Part shown: piece after piece, positions 7,604 through 16,797 of the stretch | Layout: every line of letters starts with the position of its first letter | How positions within the stretch are numbered: the stretch's first letter is position 1 | NCBI RefSeq assembly: GCF_004366355.1 | Contig: NZ_SODV01000001.1 | Span: 2,976,001 to 3,040,000 of the forward strand | Length of the DNA stretch: 64,000 bases | Origin: Dinghuibacter silviterrae | GTDB taxonomy: Bacteria > Bacteroidota > Bacteroidia > Chitinophagales > Chitinophagaceae | Reading direction: 5' to 3' | Position numbers and translations under genes: made by a program | The notes under the pieces: model-generated | Seen by the model: only the letters and a program-made list of their open reading frames with translations | What the model was told of the DNA's origin: nothing | Database searches by the model: none

Positions 7604-10600
7604 GCCTCTTTCGCCTCCCCCTCCCCATCAAACAAAAGTGGATGATTCTTCCGCCCCGGCACCGGATAGTTGTCCAGCCAGGTGTGCGCGTCGCTGACGT
7701 TCCAAAACGTGAGCCCGTTGATGACGGGAGCATATTCCCTGAAAATGTCGAAAACGGTTTTGTATTGCAGCGCTTGCCGGGCGCTGAGTGCCGCGGTAAA
7801 GGTGTCGTCGTCGGTGGCAAGGCGGGTGCGGCGGTTCTTTTCCCAGGGGTAATGGGACATATCGATTTCGGTAAACTGCACTTTCAGCCCCAGGGAAGAG
7901 AAGCGTTCGATGGCGGCGCGGAGGTCTGCCGGGGTCGGCTCCCAGAGCGACCAGTGCGCCTGGAGACCGACGCCGGTGATGGGAATACCCTCGTCGACGA
8001 GGTCTTTGAGGAGACGGTAGACGCGCTCACACTTTTCGGGCCGCTCGGTGTTATAGTCGTTGTAAAAAAGCTGGGCCTGGGGATCCGCGGCGTGCGCGTA
8101 GACAAAGGCTTGTTTGATAAAATCCTCGCCGCAGATCCGGAACCAGGGTGAGTCGCGGAGGAACTGGGTGCTGTCGTCCGCGATGGCTTCGTTGACGACA
8201 TCCCAGGCGTAGACCTTGCCTTTGTAGCGGCTGACCACCGCCGTGATGTGGTCGTGCAGACGCTGCAAAAGCTGCTCTTTGGTCGGGTTGTCCGCAAACA
8301 TCCACGCGGGCACCTGTTCGTGCCAGCACAGGTTGTGACCCCGGACGCGCAGCCCATGAGCCTGTGCAAAAGCAACAATCGTATCGGCCGCCACAAAATT
8401 ATACCGGGCCGGGCCGGGGTGGATGGGCGCCATCTTCATGGCGTTTTCCGGGGTGAGGCTGTTAAACTGCGCCAGCACCAGCGGATTGCCCAGGTCGCGC
8501 GGTGTAACGGCCACGCCTATCGGAAATTCGTCCCGGAAATAGTCCTTTAGCCCCGGTTGCATCGGCGTTTCGGGGGGACCCAAGTAGCAGGGCCGGGCGC
8601 CGCCGAGGTCGATGACCAGCTTTTGCAAAACGACACCCGGGTCGACCTTCCAGAAGTGCAGCACGTGTGCGCCGAAACGGTCGATCCGGACCGTGTGTGA
8701 AACGATGCTGATGTTGTCCGCCACCATCTTGTTCCACACCGGGCCTTCCTGCTCCGCCGGCAAAGAAAGGGTGACCGGCGCACCGTCGTCCACCGACACC
8801 GCAAACCGCCGTCCGCCCTTACCTTCATAGCTAAGGGTGGGGGAGCAGTAGCATTGCACGGTGGCGTTGCCGGTATCAAAAATATAAAAAGGGTAGTCGA
8901 GGTGTGCGTCGTCGCCCGTGGAGGCGGTCATGCCTGCTCCGACCTTTCCCACGCCGTCTATACGCATCCAGTTGCCCGCGGCCTTCGTATAGTGCGCCGC
9001 GTTCATCGCGACGTAGCCGTCGTTTTCGACAAAACCCTCCGTTGGGACATTGCCGGAGACGCGGCCCTGGACCATCAGGCGGACGGTGACGCTTTTTCCC
9101 GTCGAGGAGGTGATGGTCACGGTCGCGCTGGAGGCGCCCGGGGGGGCGTCCTTGGTAACGGCGACCCATAGCCGCTGCTCTGTGGTCACACGACCGCGGG
9201 CCACTGGCGCTGCGCCGCCTGCCGCGGGCACTGCACCGCCGTCAGCCGCAAATCGCCCGCCCGCGGCCACCGGGCCCGCCGCCCACACCCGCACCCACGG
9301 TGCACTCACCGTCACCGTATAATCGAAGGGCTCCGTTCCCCGGTTAAAAATGTCGATATAATGCCGCTGCGGCAAATACACCGTAAACCACGGCAACACC
9401 GCCACCCCGGTGGCCGGGGCAGCCGGCACACCCGAAAGCACCCCATGCGCGCCCTCAAAACCATTGGGGTCCCCGGGCCGGTTGACCACCCGGAAGACGG
9501 CCGCGCCCCCCGCGCTGTCTGCGATGCGGGCGGGTTCACCTTCTCCCCACCAGGCGTCCGAGCCTTCGACCGCAACACCCATAAGCGGGCTGGAGGGCAA
9601 TGCCAAAACCGAAATTTTCGGCATGGTGTTCCTGCGTGGCTCCTGCCAGTACGTATAGCCGATGTGCGTCTGGTCCATCATGTGGATCCATTTGCCACCT
9701 GCGAGGTCGTGGTTGTATTGATAGGACAGTAAGGAGTCCCGTATAAAATCGACCTTGACGCTGTCGGCGAGGTCGTTGGCCGACGCCCGCCCCTGGGCGG
9801 TATACAAATTGTTGAGCCCCGCATGAGCATACAGGTCCCCCAGGTTGGCACACGCCTGGATCGGGAAAAGCACCAGTTCGAAAAAAGCATCTTTCTGATC
9901 GGAAGGCAGCGTGGCATACAGCGCCTCGGCCTGGGTGCGCAAAAGATCATAGGCCGCCGTCACCTTTTCCGACTCACGGTAGTGAAGGAGGCTGTAGGTA
10001 TCCGGTGCCAGCAACTCGGGCTTGCGCCGGCTGTTGAAAAAAGTATAGCGCTCCAGCAGGTGGCCGATGGCCACGGCGTGCTCCGGTCCAAACTGTTCCG
10101 TTGCCCAGCGGCGCGCATAAGCGGCGACCTTGGCGGCGTCCCAGTGCGCGGGATCCCAGGCATAGTCAAGGAAAAAGCTGATTGGGTATTCCATGGGCTT
10201 CAGGTCTCCCACATTGACCACCCAGATCTGGCGCACGTCGTGGTCGTACGCCAGGCGCATCTGTTCCCAGGTGCGCGCGATGGAATTCGTGTTGAGCCAT
10301 TTGTAGTTCCGGGGGCCACCCACATAGTCGAAGTGATAGTAAATGCCATAGCCCCCCTTCCGATGGGGAGCGCCCACCGGAGGCAGCCTGCGGAGGTTAC
10401 CCCAGTTGTCGTCACACAACAGGAGCGTCACGTCGTCCGGGACGCGCATCCCCTTGTCATAATAGTCCTGGACCTCTTTATACAGCGCCCAGACCTGGGG
10501 CACGTCCGCGGGATTTTTCCCCGTCACCTCGTGGATGATCTGGCGCTGGTCGGCTACGATCCGCTCCAGGAGCTCGATGTTGCTCCCCTCGGACATCGGC

Positions 10601-11613
10601 TTGTCCCCGTCCCCGCGCATCCCGATGGTGACGACGCTTTCGTGCGTACCCATGTTCCCGATGCCTTTTCGCCAAAAATCCTGGAGGACCTTGGCGTTGG
10701 TCTCATAGTTCCAGGGCCCCGACCCGTAGCGTTTCCATTCCTGTTGCGCCCGGAGCATGGGCTCGTGGTGAGACGTACTCATGACGATCCCATACCGGTC
10801 CGCGAGGACCGGGTTGAGCGTGTCGTCATCATTAAACGCGTTTCCCCACATGGCCGGCCAAAGAAAATTTGCCTTCAACCTCAGTAGGAGTTCGAATATT
10901 CGCGTATAGACCTGGTGGTTGACCCCGCCAAACGTCGCCCGGGTCCAGCCCGAAAAAGCGGGCGCCTCGTCGTTGATAAAGATCCCCCGGTACTTCACCC
11001 CCGGCGCGCCGGAGTTGTAGGGCAGGTGCTGCACAAACACCGCGGGCTGCTGCCGTACCGGCACGTCCGCCCACCAGTACCAGGGTGACACGCCCATCTC
11101 CCGCGACAGTTCCAGCGCCCCATACGTCGCGCCTCTTTTATTGCTGCCGGCGATGACAAGGGCTTTGTCCACGCCCTTGAAGGGGTGGGGCACCACCTGT
11201 ATGGAAAAGGCATCCCATTGGCCCTTGAGGGTGGACGTCTTCAGCTTGCCTGAGGTGACCAGCCGCCGAATGAGCTGCGACTTTTCCAGCGTGCCGATAA
11301 CAACGATGTTCATCGCGCCCGCCGTCGCGTGTCCGTCCGCGGTCGCCGGAGGCACCTGCCCCGGGCCGCCGGGCACCACCGCCGACGCCTGCCCCGTCAC
11401 CTTTTGCAGGTCGCCCGCCAGCCACTGCCCCGCCTGTTGCACGACCCAGTCATCCGCGCTGTCGACGAGGATCGGGGTCCCCGTCAGGGGAAAGGCCCCG
11501 GGCGCGGGGTGAAAGGTGACGAGGTCCGGCCCCGCGGCGGCGCCGGGGTCCTGCGCCACGCCCCTGGCGGCGCCAAAGCTCATGCAGACAAGCAAAAACA
11601 AAAGGCGGTTCAT
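7579..11613 (-). CDS. GH115 alpha-glucuronidase fused to GH10 endo-xylanase
   Basis: A single 1344-residue secreted enzyme. Residues 1-20 are a signal peptide. Residues about 25-1010 are a complete GH115 protein: VIAGSNKRGATYGALELS, GIFINDEAP, NFLWPAMWGNAF, HHEPMLRAQ, LLCDDNWGNLRRLP and a full C-terminal beta region. GH115 removes (4-O-methyl-)glucuronic acid from xylan side chains. After a short linker (PETPMQPG) residues about 1021-1344 are a full GH10 xylanase, with acid/base Glu 1142 in WDVVNEA and nucleophile Glu 1249 in QFTEIDMS. No stop or frameshift separates the halves. One chain should thus strip glucuronate branches and cut the exposed xylan backbone. It lies 29 bases downstream of the SDR gene in a LacI-SDR-GH115/GH10 unit. 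Confidence 0.95.
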   Translation of the reverse strand: MNRLLFLLVCMSFGAARGVAQDPGAAAGPDLVTFHPAPGAFPLTGTPILVDSADDWVVQQAGQWLAGDLQKVTGQASAVVPGGPGQVPPATADGHATAGAMNIVVIGTLEKSQLIRRLVTSGKLKTSTLKGQWDAFSIQVVPHPFKGVDKALVIAGSNKRGATYGALELSREMGVSPWYWWADVPVRQQPAVFVQHLPYNSGAPGVKYRGIFINDEAPAFSGWTRATFGGVNHQVYTRIFELLLRLKANFLWPAMWGNAFNDDDTLNPVLADRYGIVMSTSHHEPMLRAQQEWKRYGSGPWNYETNAKVLQDFWRKGIGNMGTHESVVTIGMRGDGDKPMSEGSNIELLERIVADQRQIIHEVTGKNPADVPQVWALYKEVQDYYDKGMRVPDDVTLLLCDDNWGNLRRLPPVGAPHRKGGYGIYYHFDYVGGPRNYKWLNTNSIARTWEQMRLAYDHDVRQIWVVNVGDLKPMEYPISFFLDYAWDPAHWDAAKVAAYARRWATEQFGPEHAVAIGHLLERYTFFNSRRKPELLAPDTYSLLHYRESEKVTAAYDLLRTQAEALYATLPSDQKDAFFELVLFPIQACANLGDLYAHAGLNNLYTAQGRASANDLADSVKVDFIRDSLLSYQYNHDLAGGKWIHMMDQTHIGYTYWQEPRRNTMPKISVLALPSSPLMGVAVEGSDAWWGEGEPARIADSAGGAAVFRVVNRPGDPNGFEGAHGVLSGVPAAPATGVAVLPWFTVYLPQRHYIDIFNRGTEPFDYTVTVSAPWVRVWAAGPVAAGGRFAADGGAVPAAGGAAPVARGRVTTEQRLWVAVTKDAPPGASSATVTITSSTGKSVTVRLMVQGRVSGNVPTEGFVENDGYVAMNAAHYTKAAGNWMRIDGVGKVGAGMTASTGDDAHLDYPFYIFDTGNATVQCYCSPTLSYEGKGGRRFAVSVDDGAPVTLSLPAEQEGPVWNKMVADNISIVSHTVRIDRFGAHVLHFWKVDPGVVLQKLVIDLGGARPCYLGPPETPMQPGLKDYFRDEFPIGVAVTPRDLGNPLVLAQFNSLTPENAMKMAPIHPGPARYNFVAADTIVAFAQAHGLRVRGHNLCWHEQVPAWMFADNPTKEQLLQRLHDHITAVVSRYKGKVYAWDVVNEAIADDSTQFLRDSPWFRICGEDFIKQAFVYAHAADPQAQLFYNDYNTERPEKCERVYRLLKDLVDEGIPITGVGLQAHWSLWEPTPADLRAAIERFSSLGLKVQFTEIDMSHYPWEKNRRTRLATDDDTFTAALSARQALQYKTVFDIFREYAPVINGLTFWNVSDAHTWLDNYPVPGRKNHPLLFDGEGEAKEAYWEVIDE

Positions 11614-11642
11614 ATAGCAAAGCTTTAAGGGTTATGCGTGCA

Positions 11643-12389
11643 TTAAAAACCGACGGAGTTCCCCCCATCAACGGGCAGCACCACGCCCGTGATATACCTT
11701 GCCCCTTCCGAGCACAGGAAGAGCGCCGCTTCCCCAATATCAGAAGGCTCCCCCAGGTTCCCCATGGGCGTCCGCGACAACACCTTTTGCTTGCGCTCGG
11801 CGTCCTGGTCGAGGGCCTTGGCGGACATGTCGGTGCGGATAAAGCCGGGGGCGATACAGTTGACCCTGATCCCTAAGGGAGAGAGGTCGATGGCCATGGA
11901 GCGCGTCATGCCTTCGATGGCGGCTTTGGACGCGGTGTAGGCGGTCACCTTGGGGATGCCGTATTGGGACGCCATGGAGCTGATGTTGAGGATGGCGCCG
12001 GCGCCGTGTTTCAGCATCACTTTGACGACTTCCCGGGAGAGGGCGAACACGGCGGTGACGTTGGTCAGGAGGATGCCCTGGAATTCGGTGTCGGTGACCT
12101 CGGTAAAATCCTTTTTCATGTTGATCCCGGCGTTGTTGACCAGGATGTCGATGCGCCCGCGGAGGGCTTCGATCCGGGCCACCACGGCGGGGAGGGTGTC
12201 GAGCCGGGTAAGGTCGCATTCCAGGGTAGTACACAAGCCTCCCCACCGGTCTTGCATGGTCTTTAGCTTGTGGAGGTCGCGGCCGAGAATGACGGTGTGG
12301 ATCCCGGCTTTCATAAATGATTCGGCAATGGCTTTTCCTATACCTGAGCCTCCACCAGTGACGATGGCTGTTTGTTGACTTTTGTCCAT
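11643..12389 (-). CDS. SDR family oxidoreductase, candidate fructuronate/mannonate step
   Basis: A 248-residue classical short-chain dehydrogenase. The NAD(P)-binding TGGGSGIG (residues 11-18), NNAG, the catalytic Ser in ISSMASQ and the Tyr-x-x-x-Lys in YTASK are all present, as is the closing VDGG. The nearest types are gluconate 5-dehydrogenase and FabG-like sugar-acid reductases. In Bacillus the reductase of the glucuronate pathway between fructuronate and mannonate is an SDR. Since uxuA lies in the same locus and no long-chain UxuB is seen, this enzyme is a good candidate for that step. This is inference from context. A LacI-type operator lies 27 bases upstream of its ATG. Confidence 0.9.
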   Translation of the reverse strand: MDKSQQTAIVTGGGSGIGKAIAESFMKAGIHTVILGRDLHKLKTMQDRWGGLCTTLECDLTRLDTLPAVVARIEALRGRIDILVNNAGINMKKDFTEVTDTEFQGILLTNVTAVFALSREVVKVMLKHGAGAILNISSMASQYGIPKVTAYTASKAAIEGMTRSMAIDLSPLGIRVNCIAPGFIRTDMSAKALDQDAERKQKVLSRTPMGNLGEPSDIGEAALFLCSEGARYITGVVLPVDGGNSVGF

Positions 12390-12415
12390 CTCTATCGTTT
12401 CAGAATGAATATTAA

Positions 12416-12429
12416 TGTAATCGGTTACA
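12416..12429. promoter_or_regulatory. LacI-type operator upstream of the SDR/GH115-GH10 genes
   Basis: The 14-mer TGTAATCGGTTACA is an interrupted palindrome with the central CG and TTACA arms typical of LacI-family sites. An identical copy lies at 13539-13552 before susC. It sits between the lacI stop and the SDR start. The likely binder is the adjacent LacI protein. Confidence 0.75.
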
Positions 12430-12444
12430 TAAGGGAGCCACTGA

Positions 12445-13470
12445 TTAGCCTCTTTGGGTGGATGCCCGGACGATCAGCTCCGCCTTTAACAAAATGGTGT
12501 TGGTCACTTCGATACCGGACGTCCCGTTGAGGTGGTGGATGAGGTTCCTTGCGGCGACCACACCCATTTCATAACCGGGATAGTTGACGGTCGTGAGGTT
12601 GGGCTCGACCACGGTGGAGACCGGGTCGTTGTTGAACCCTGCGATGGCGATGTCTTCCGGAATGCGTAACCCGCTGCGTTTCAGGGCCAGCAGACAGCCG
12701 ACGGCGCAGTTGTCGTTGGCCACGAAGACACCGTCGGGGAGGGGATCCATCTGCCGGATAAAAGCGGCAGCATCGCCCCCCGCTTCCTGGCTGAGAGTAT
12801 TCCGGATGATGTTTTCCTCGGCAAAAGGAAGGTGATGATCGGCCAATGCCTGTTTGTATCCCAGTATCCGGTCGCTGTAGACGTTGCTTTTGGAATTCGC
12901 CGTGACGTGGACGATCCGCCGGCAGCCCTGCGCGATCAGGTGGCTGGTGACTTCGTAGCTTGCTTTCCTGTTGTCGATCAATACGTTAGCCCAGCGGTTG
13001 TCTTCCGCAACGCGGTCGAAAAACAGGAAGGGGATGGACTTCCGCTGGAAAAGGTCGAAGTGGCTCGTGTCGGTGGTGTCATAGGCCAGGGACACGAGAA
13101 GGCCGTCGACCCGGTTGTTGAACATGGTCCGGACGCACTGGATTTCCTTGGCGACGGATTCGGACGACTGGCTGATAATCAGGTTGTAACCGGCCTCGTT
13201 GGTGACCTTTTCGATCCCCGCGATGACCGTGGACATGAAATAACTGTTCACCCGGGGGATGATCACGCCGATCATGTGGGTCCTCCGGTTGCGCAGGTTC
13301 CGGGCGAAGTGGTTGGACCGATAGCCCATTTCCTCCGCCAGGTCCAGGATCTTCTTTTTGGTCTTTTTGCTAACGACCGGATCGTCCTTTAATGCACGGC
13401 TGATCGTCGCTACGGAGATATTCAACACCCGGGCGAGGTCATATATAGTTACGTCTTTATCCTGATCCAT
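12445..13470 (-). CDS. LacI family transcriptional regulator of the xylan locus
   Basis: A 341-residue regulator. The N-terminal helix-turn-helix and hinge are clear (VTIYDLARVLNISVATISRAL, then YRSNHFARNLRNRRT), followed by a periplasmic-binding-protein-like sensor domain (IGVIIPRVNSYFMSTVIAGIE through PNLTTVNYPGYEMG). I take the ATG at 13468-13470; a TTG 15 bases upstream is less likely. Identical palindromes flank the gene at 12416 and 13539, and a degenerate copy sharing the AATCGGTT core (13482-13495) lies just upstream of its own start. It should control the minus-strand enzyme genes, the divergent susCD operon and itself. The ligand is unknown; a xylo-oligosaccharide or uronate is plausible. 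Confidence 0.92.
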   Translation of the reverse strand: MDQDKDVTIYDLARVLNISVATISRALKDDPVVSKKTKKKILDLAEEMGYRSNHFARNLRNRRTHMIGVIIPRVNSYFMSTVIAGIEKVTNEAGYNLIISQSSESVAKEIQCVRTMFNNRVDGLLVSLAYDTTDTSHFDLFQRKSIPFLFFDRVAEDNRWANVLIDNRKASYEVTSHLIAQGCRRIVHVTANSKSNVYSDRILGYKQALADHHLPFAEENIIRNTLSQEAGGDAAAFIRQMDPLPDGVFVANDNCAVGCLLALKRSGLRIPEDIAIAGFNNDPVSTVVEPNLTTVNYPGYEMGVVAARNLIHHLNGTSGIEVTNTILLKAELIVRASTQRG

Positions 13471-13481
13471 AGCATCATCAA

Positions 13482-13495
13482 TCAAATCGGTTGCT
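13482..13495. promoter_or_regulatory. degenerate LacI-type site before the lacI start
   Basis: TCAAATCGGTTGCT shares the central AATCGGTT with the two perfect copies but diverges in the outer arms (10 of 14 positions match). It lies 12 bases upstream of the chosen lacI ATG and could be a weaker autoregulatory site. Confidence 0.35.
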
Positions 13496-13538
13496 GCACT
13501 AAGATAGGATGAAGGACGTACTTTTTTATGAAAAAAAT

Positions 13539-13552
13539 TGTAATCGGTTACA
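13539..13552. promoter_or_regulatory. LacI-type operator upstream of susC
   Basis: TGTAATCGGTTACA, identical to the site at 12416-12429. It lies 66 bases upstream of the susC ATG and about 18 bases before a TACTTTAG box (13571-13578) that resembles the Bacteroidota -7 element TAnnTTTG, so binding would cover the -33 region. Confidence 0.75.
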
Positions 13553-13618
13553 TTTTTTCGTTTTTTTGTCTACTTTAGTTTCCACAAAACCTTCGGTTTC
13601 TAAACAAAACGATTGACT

Positions 13619-16600
13619 ATGCTGCCAAAACTTTTTGCCGGGCGACTGCTCCTGCCCATACTACTGCTTTTTTTCACGACAACCGAGGCCCAGCAAAAGG
13701 CCCGCGCGGTTGAACAGGAGGTTCGGGGACACGTGACCTCCGTCACGGGCACGCCCCTGGCGGGCGCGTCGGTACAGGTCAAGGGGACCAACCGGGGCGT
13801 CGTGACCGATGGGTCGGGTAATTTCGTGATCCGGGCGAAGCCCAATGACATCCTTGTGATTACGTCGGTAGGGTATACACCCCACGAGGTGGACGCCCGG
13901 TCTTTTCTCAGGAGCCAAACACCGCTCCAGGTATCCCTGGAAGTATCCAACACCTCCCTGGACCAGGTGATCGTGGTGGGTTACGGGACCCAGCGCAAAC
14001 GGGATGTCACGGGTTCGGTGGTGTCGGTCAGCGGGGCGGCCCTCCAGGAGGTGCCCACGGCCAACGTGATCAGCGAGCTCAAGGGCCGCGCGGCGGGGGT
14101 GGACATCATCTCCAACAGCGCCACCCCTGGTGGGGGCGGCCAGATCCGCATCCGGGGCAACCGTTCCCTGGCGACGACCCAGTCCGCGAGTGACGGTCTT
14201 GACCAACCGCTGTTGGTGGTGGATGGGATCCCTTATGGGGGAAGCATCAACGACCTTAACCCGGACGACATCGTTAGCCTGGACATCTTAAAGGACGCCT
14301 CCGCCACGGCGATCTACGGATCCAGGGGCTCGGGGGGCGTCATCCTCGTCACTACCCGGCGCGGCCGCGTTGGAAAGGCGGTCACGAGCGTCAACACCTA
14401 TTTCGGGGTCTCCAGCATCCTTGGTGAATACCATGTATTTGACGGCAAAGAATATGCGCAGTTCAAAACGGACGCGGGCACCTATAACCGTTCCGCGGGT
14501 GGAACCGGCGTTAACTCTTACGCACTCACCAATGCGGAGCAGGCGGGGCTGGCGGCCGGCACCAGCACCGACTGGCAAAAGCTGATCTATCAAAAGGCGA
14601 CGACCACATCCACCCAGCTCAACATCTCCGGCGGTACCGAGGGGACGCAATACGGGTTGAACGTGGGGTACTATAATGAAAACGGGATCATTCCGAACCA
14701 GAACTTCCGGCGGTTTGCGCTGGGGACCACGCTGGACCATAATATGAGCAGCCACCTTAAAATCGGGATCGCCACGATGAACTCCCTCCAGGTCGCCAAT
14801 ACACCGGGGGGGAGCGGGGTGCCCAGTGGGATCATGCGGTTTAGCCCGCTGACGTCGCCCTACAACCCGGACGGGTCGCTCAACCTGCACCCGCTGGTGG
14901 GGTCGATCGACGCCGCGTTTGTCAACCCCCTTACGTTAAAGACCGACGCCGTCGCCATCCTCGCCCGGGCGCGGACGCTCCGGACGTTTAACAGCCTGTA
15001 CGGCGAATGGGCCATAATGCCCGGTTTAAAATACCGGATCAACGTCGGTTTGGACTACTATCAAACACAGAGCGACAATTATAGCGGGCCCAATACTTTT
15101 GTTCAAAACAATACATCGCTCGCTGCCGCTTCCGAGTCCGTGGGTAATTCCCAGTCCTGGCGCTATACGATCGAAAACCTCCTGACCTACGACAAGACGT
15201 TTGCGGAGAAACACCGGCTCACCTTTACCGGTTTGTATAGCGTGCAAAAAGACCATACCGACGCCAGCTCCTTTACCGGGACCGGCATCCCCGCGGACTA
15301 CATCCAAAACACCAACCTCGCCCTGGCCAACACGGTCACGGCGGGCACGGGCACCTGGGCGGAACGCGGACTGATCTCCTATATGGGCCGGGTCAACTAT
15401 GCGTACGACAACCGCTTTTTGCTGACGGCCACGGTCCGCGAGGACGGGGCTTCGGTGTTGTCCCAGGGTCACCAATACTTCGTTTACCCCGCTTTGGCCG
15501 GCGGCTGGAACCTGACCAACGAGAAATTCATGGCCGGCACCTCGCGCGTGCTGACCAACCTGAAACTGAGGGGCGGCTGGGGGATCACCTCCAACCAGGG
15601 CGTCGACCCGTATTCCACCTTGGGCGCGCTCACGACGAGCACGTACAACTTCGGGACCACCACCGCGGGTCAGCAGGGCACCTATGTGGTGACCAACCTT
15701 GCCAACCCCAACCTTCACTGGGAATCCACCGCGCAAACCAACATCGGCGTGGACTTCGGTTTTCTCAAAAGCCGGATCACGGGGAGCATCGACGTGTATC
15801 ACCAGGCGACCAAAGACATCCTCCTGAGCGAGACCCTGCCGCCGAGCAATGGGGCCGGTACCACCATTGCCAACCTGGGGAAGACCTCGGGCAAAGGGAT
15901 AGAGATCGCGCTGTCCACCATCAATATACAGGCCCGGAACTTTACCTGGTCCACGGACGTCAACTTCTACCTCAACCGCGAAAAAGTCGTCCAGCTGACC
16001 GCGCCGGGTGTCAAACAGGATATTGTCGACGGCTGGTTCGTCGGTCAACCGCTGTCGGTGATCTATGACCTGAAAAAGATCGGGATCTGGCAGACCTCCG
16101 ACTCCATCAGCGGGAAGCTCGCTGCCCAGACTTCGCCGGTCCAGTACCCGGGTCAGATCAAGGTCCAGGACCTCAACCATGACGGCAAGATCGACGCCAA
16201 CGACCGCCAGATCATCGGCAATTTCCAACCCAAATGGGAAGGCGGTTTTACCAGCCGGATGACGTATAAAAATATCGACTTCACCTTTGTCATCTTTGCG
16301 CGGATGGGCCAGATGGTGGAAGTCCCCTATATCACCGACGACGGGGGCGCCAACGGGTATCCGTTCTTTATGCAAAGCCGGGCCAACCAGCTCAAGGTGA
16401 ACTACTGGACCCGGACCAACCCCACCAACGACTTCCCCGCGCCCGACGCCAGCCTCCAGTCGATCATCTGGGGCTCGACGCTGGGGTATACCGACGGGTC
16501 GTTTATCAAAATGCGCAGCATCAACCTCGGGTATACCTTCCCCTCCAGGGTCCTCGGCCACATCGGCATCAGCTCCCTGAGGGTATATGCCACGGCGGAA

Positions 16601-16792
16601 AATCCCTTTATCATCTGGGCGCCTTTTGTCAAAAAAGGATACGGCCCCGATCCCGAAGGGAACGGCTACGGCGGGTCGGTCACGACCGCCAATGCCGGGG
16701 GCACCACGCCTTCTCCCAGCCGCCAGGTCAGTGTCAACGCCAACAATCCCTCCACCCGCCAGTTTAACGTGGGGTTAAACCTCAAATTCTAA
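13619..16792 (+). CDS. SusC/RagA family TonB-linked outer membrane transporter (xylan locus)
   Basis: A 1057-residue outer-membrane importer. After a signal peptide (residues 1-24) comes a carboxypeptidase-regulatory-like domain (VRGHVTSVTGTPLAGASVQVKGTNRGVVTD), then the SusC signature VVGYGTQRKRDVTGSV, the plug (LLVVDGIPYGG, SIDILKDASATAIYGSRGSGG-type block) and a beta barrel ending in NVGLNLKF. No STN domain is present, which fits LacI control rather than sigma/anti-sigma control. It should import xylo-oligosaccharides with the SusD lipoprotein encoded five bases downstream. The ATG at 13619 is preferred over an upstream TTG. Confidence 0.95.
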   Translation: MLPKLFAGRLLLPILLLFFTTTEAQQKARAVEQEVRGHVTSVTGTPLAGASVQVKGTNRGVVTDGSGNFVIRAKPNDILVITSVGYTPHEVDARSFLRSQTPLQVSLEVSNTSLDQVIVVGYGTQRKRDVTGSVVSVSGAALQEVPTANVISELKGRAAGVDIISNSATPGGGGQIRIRGNRSLATTQSASDGLDQPLLVVDGIPYGGSINDLNPDDIVSLDILKDASATAIYGSRGSGGVILVTTRRGRVGKAVTSVNTYFGVSSILGEYHVFDGKEYAQFKTDAGTYNRSAGGTGVNSYALTNAEQAGLAAGTSTDWQKLIYQKATTTSTQLNISGGTEGTQYGLNVGYYNENGIIPNQNFRRFALGTTLDHNMSSHLKIGIATMNSLQVANTPGGSGVPSGIMRFSPLTSPYNPDGSLNLHPLVGSIDAAFVNPLTLKTDAVAILARARTLRTFNSLYGEWAIMPGLKYRINVGLDYYQTQSDNYSGPNTFVQNNTSLAAASESVGNSQSWRYTIENLLTYDKTFAEKHRLTFTGLYSVQKDHTDASSFTGTGIPADYIQNTNLALANTVTAGTGTWAERGLISYMGRVNYAYDNRFLLTATVREDGASVLSQGHQYFVYPALAGGWNLTNEKFMAGTSRVLTNLKLRGGWGITSNQGVDPYSTLGALTTSTYNFGTTTAGQQGTYVVTNLANPNLHWESTAQTNIGVDFGFLKSRITGSIDVYHQATKDILLSETLPPSNGAGTTIANLGKTSGKGIEIALSTINIQARNFTWSTDVNFYLNREKVVQLTAPGVKQDIVDGWFVGQPLSVIYDLKKIGIWQTSDSISGKLAAQTSPVQYPGQIKVQDLNHDGKIDANDRQIIGNFQPKWEGGFTSRMTYKNIDFTFVIFARMGQMVEVPYITDDGGANGYPFFMQSRANQLKVNYWTRTNPTNDFPAPDASLQSIIWGSTLGYTDGSFIKMRSINLGYTFPSRVLGHIGISSLRVYATAENPFIIWAPFVKKGYGPDPEGNGYGGSVTTANAGGTTPSPSRQVSVNANNPSTRQFNVGLNLKF

Positions 16793-16797
16793 TACGT

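Noticed and set aside
14288-16561. Long antisense open frames under susC and under the pump gene
   Set aside because: They lack homology features and match the codon-position shadow of high-GC genes on the other strand.
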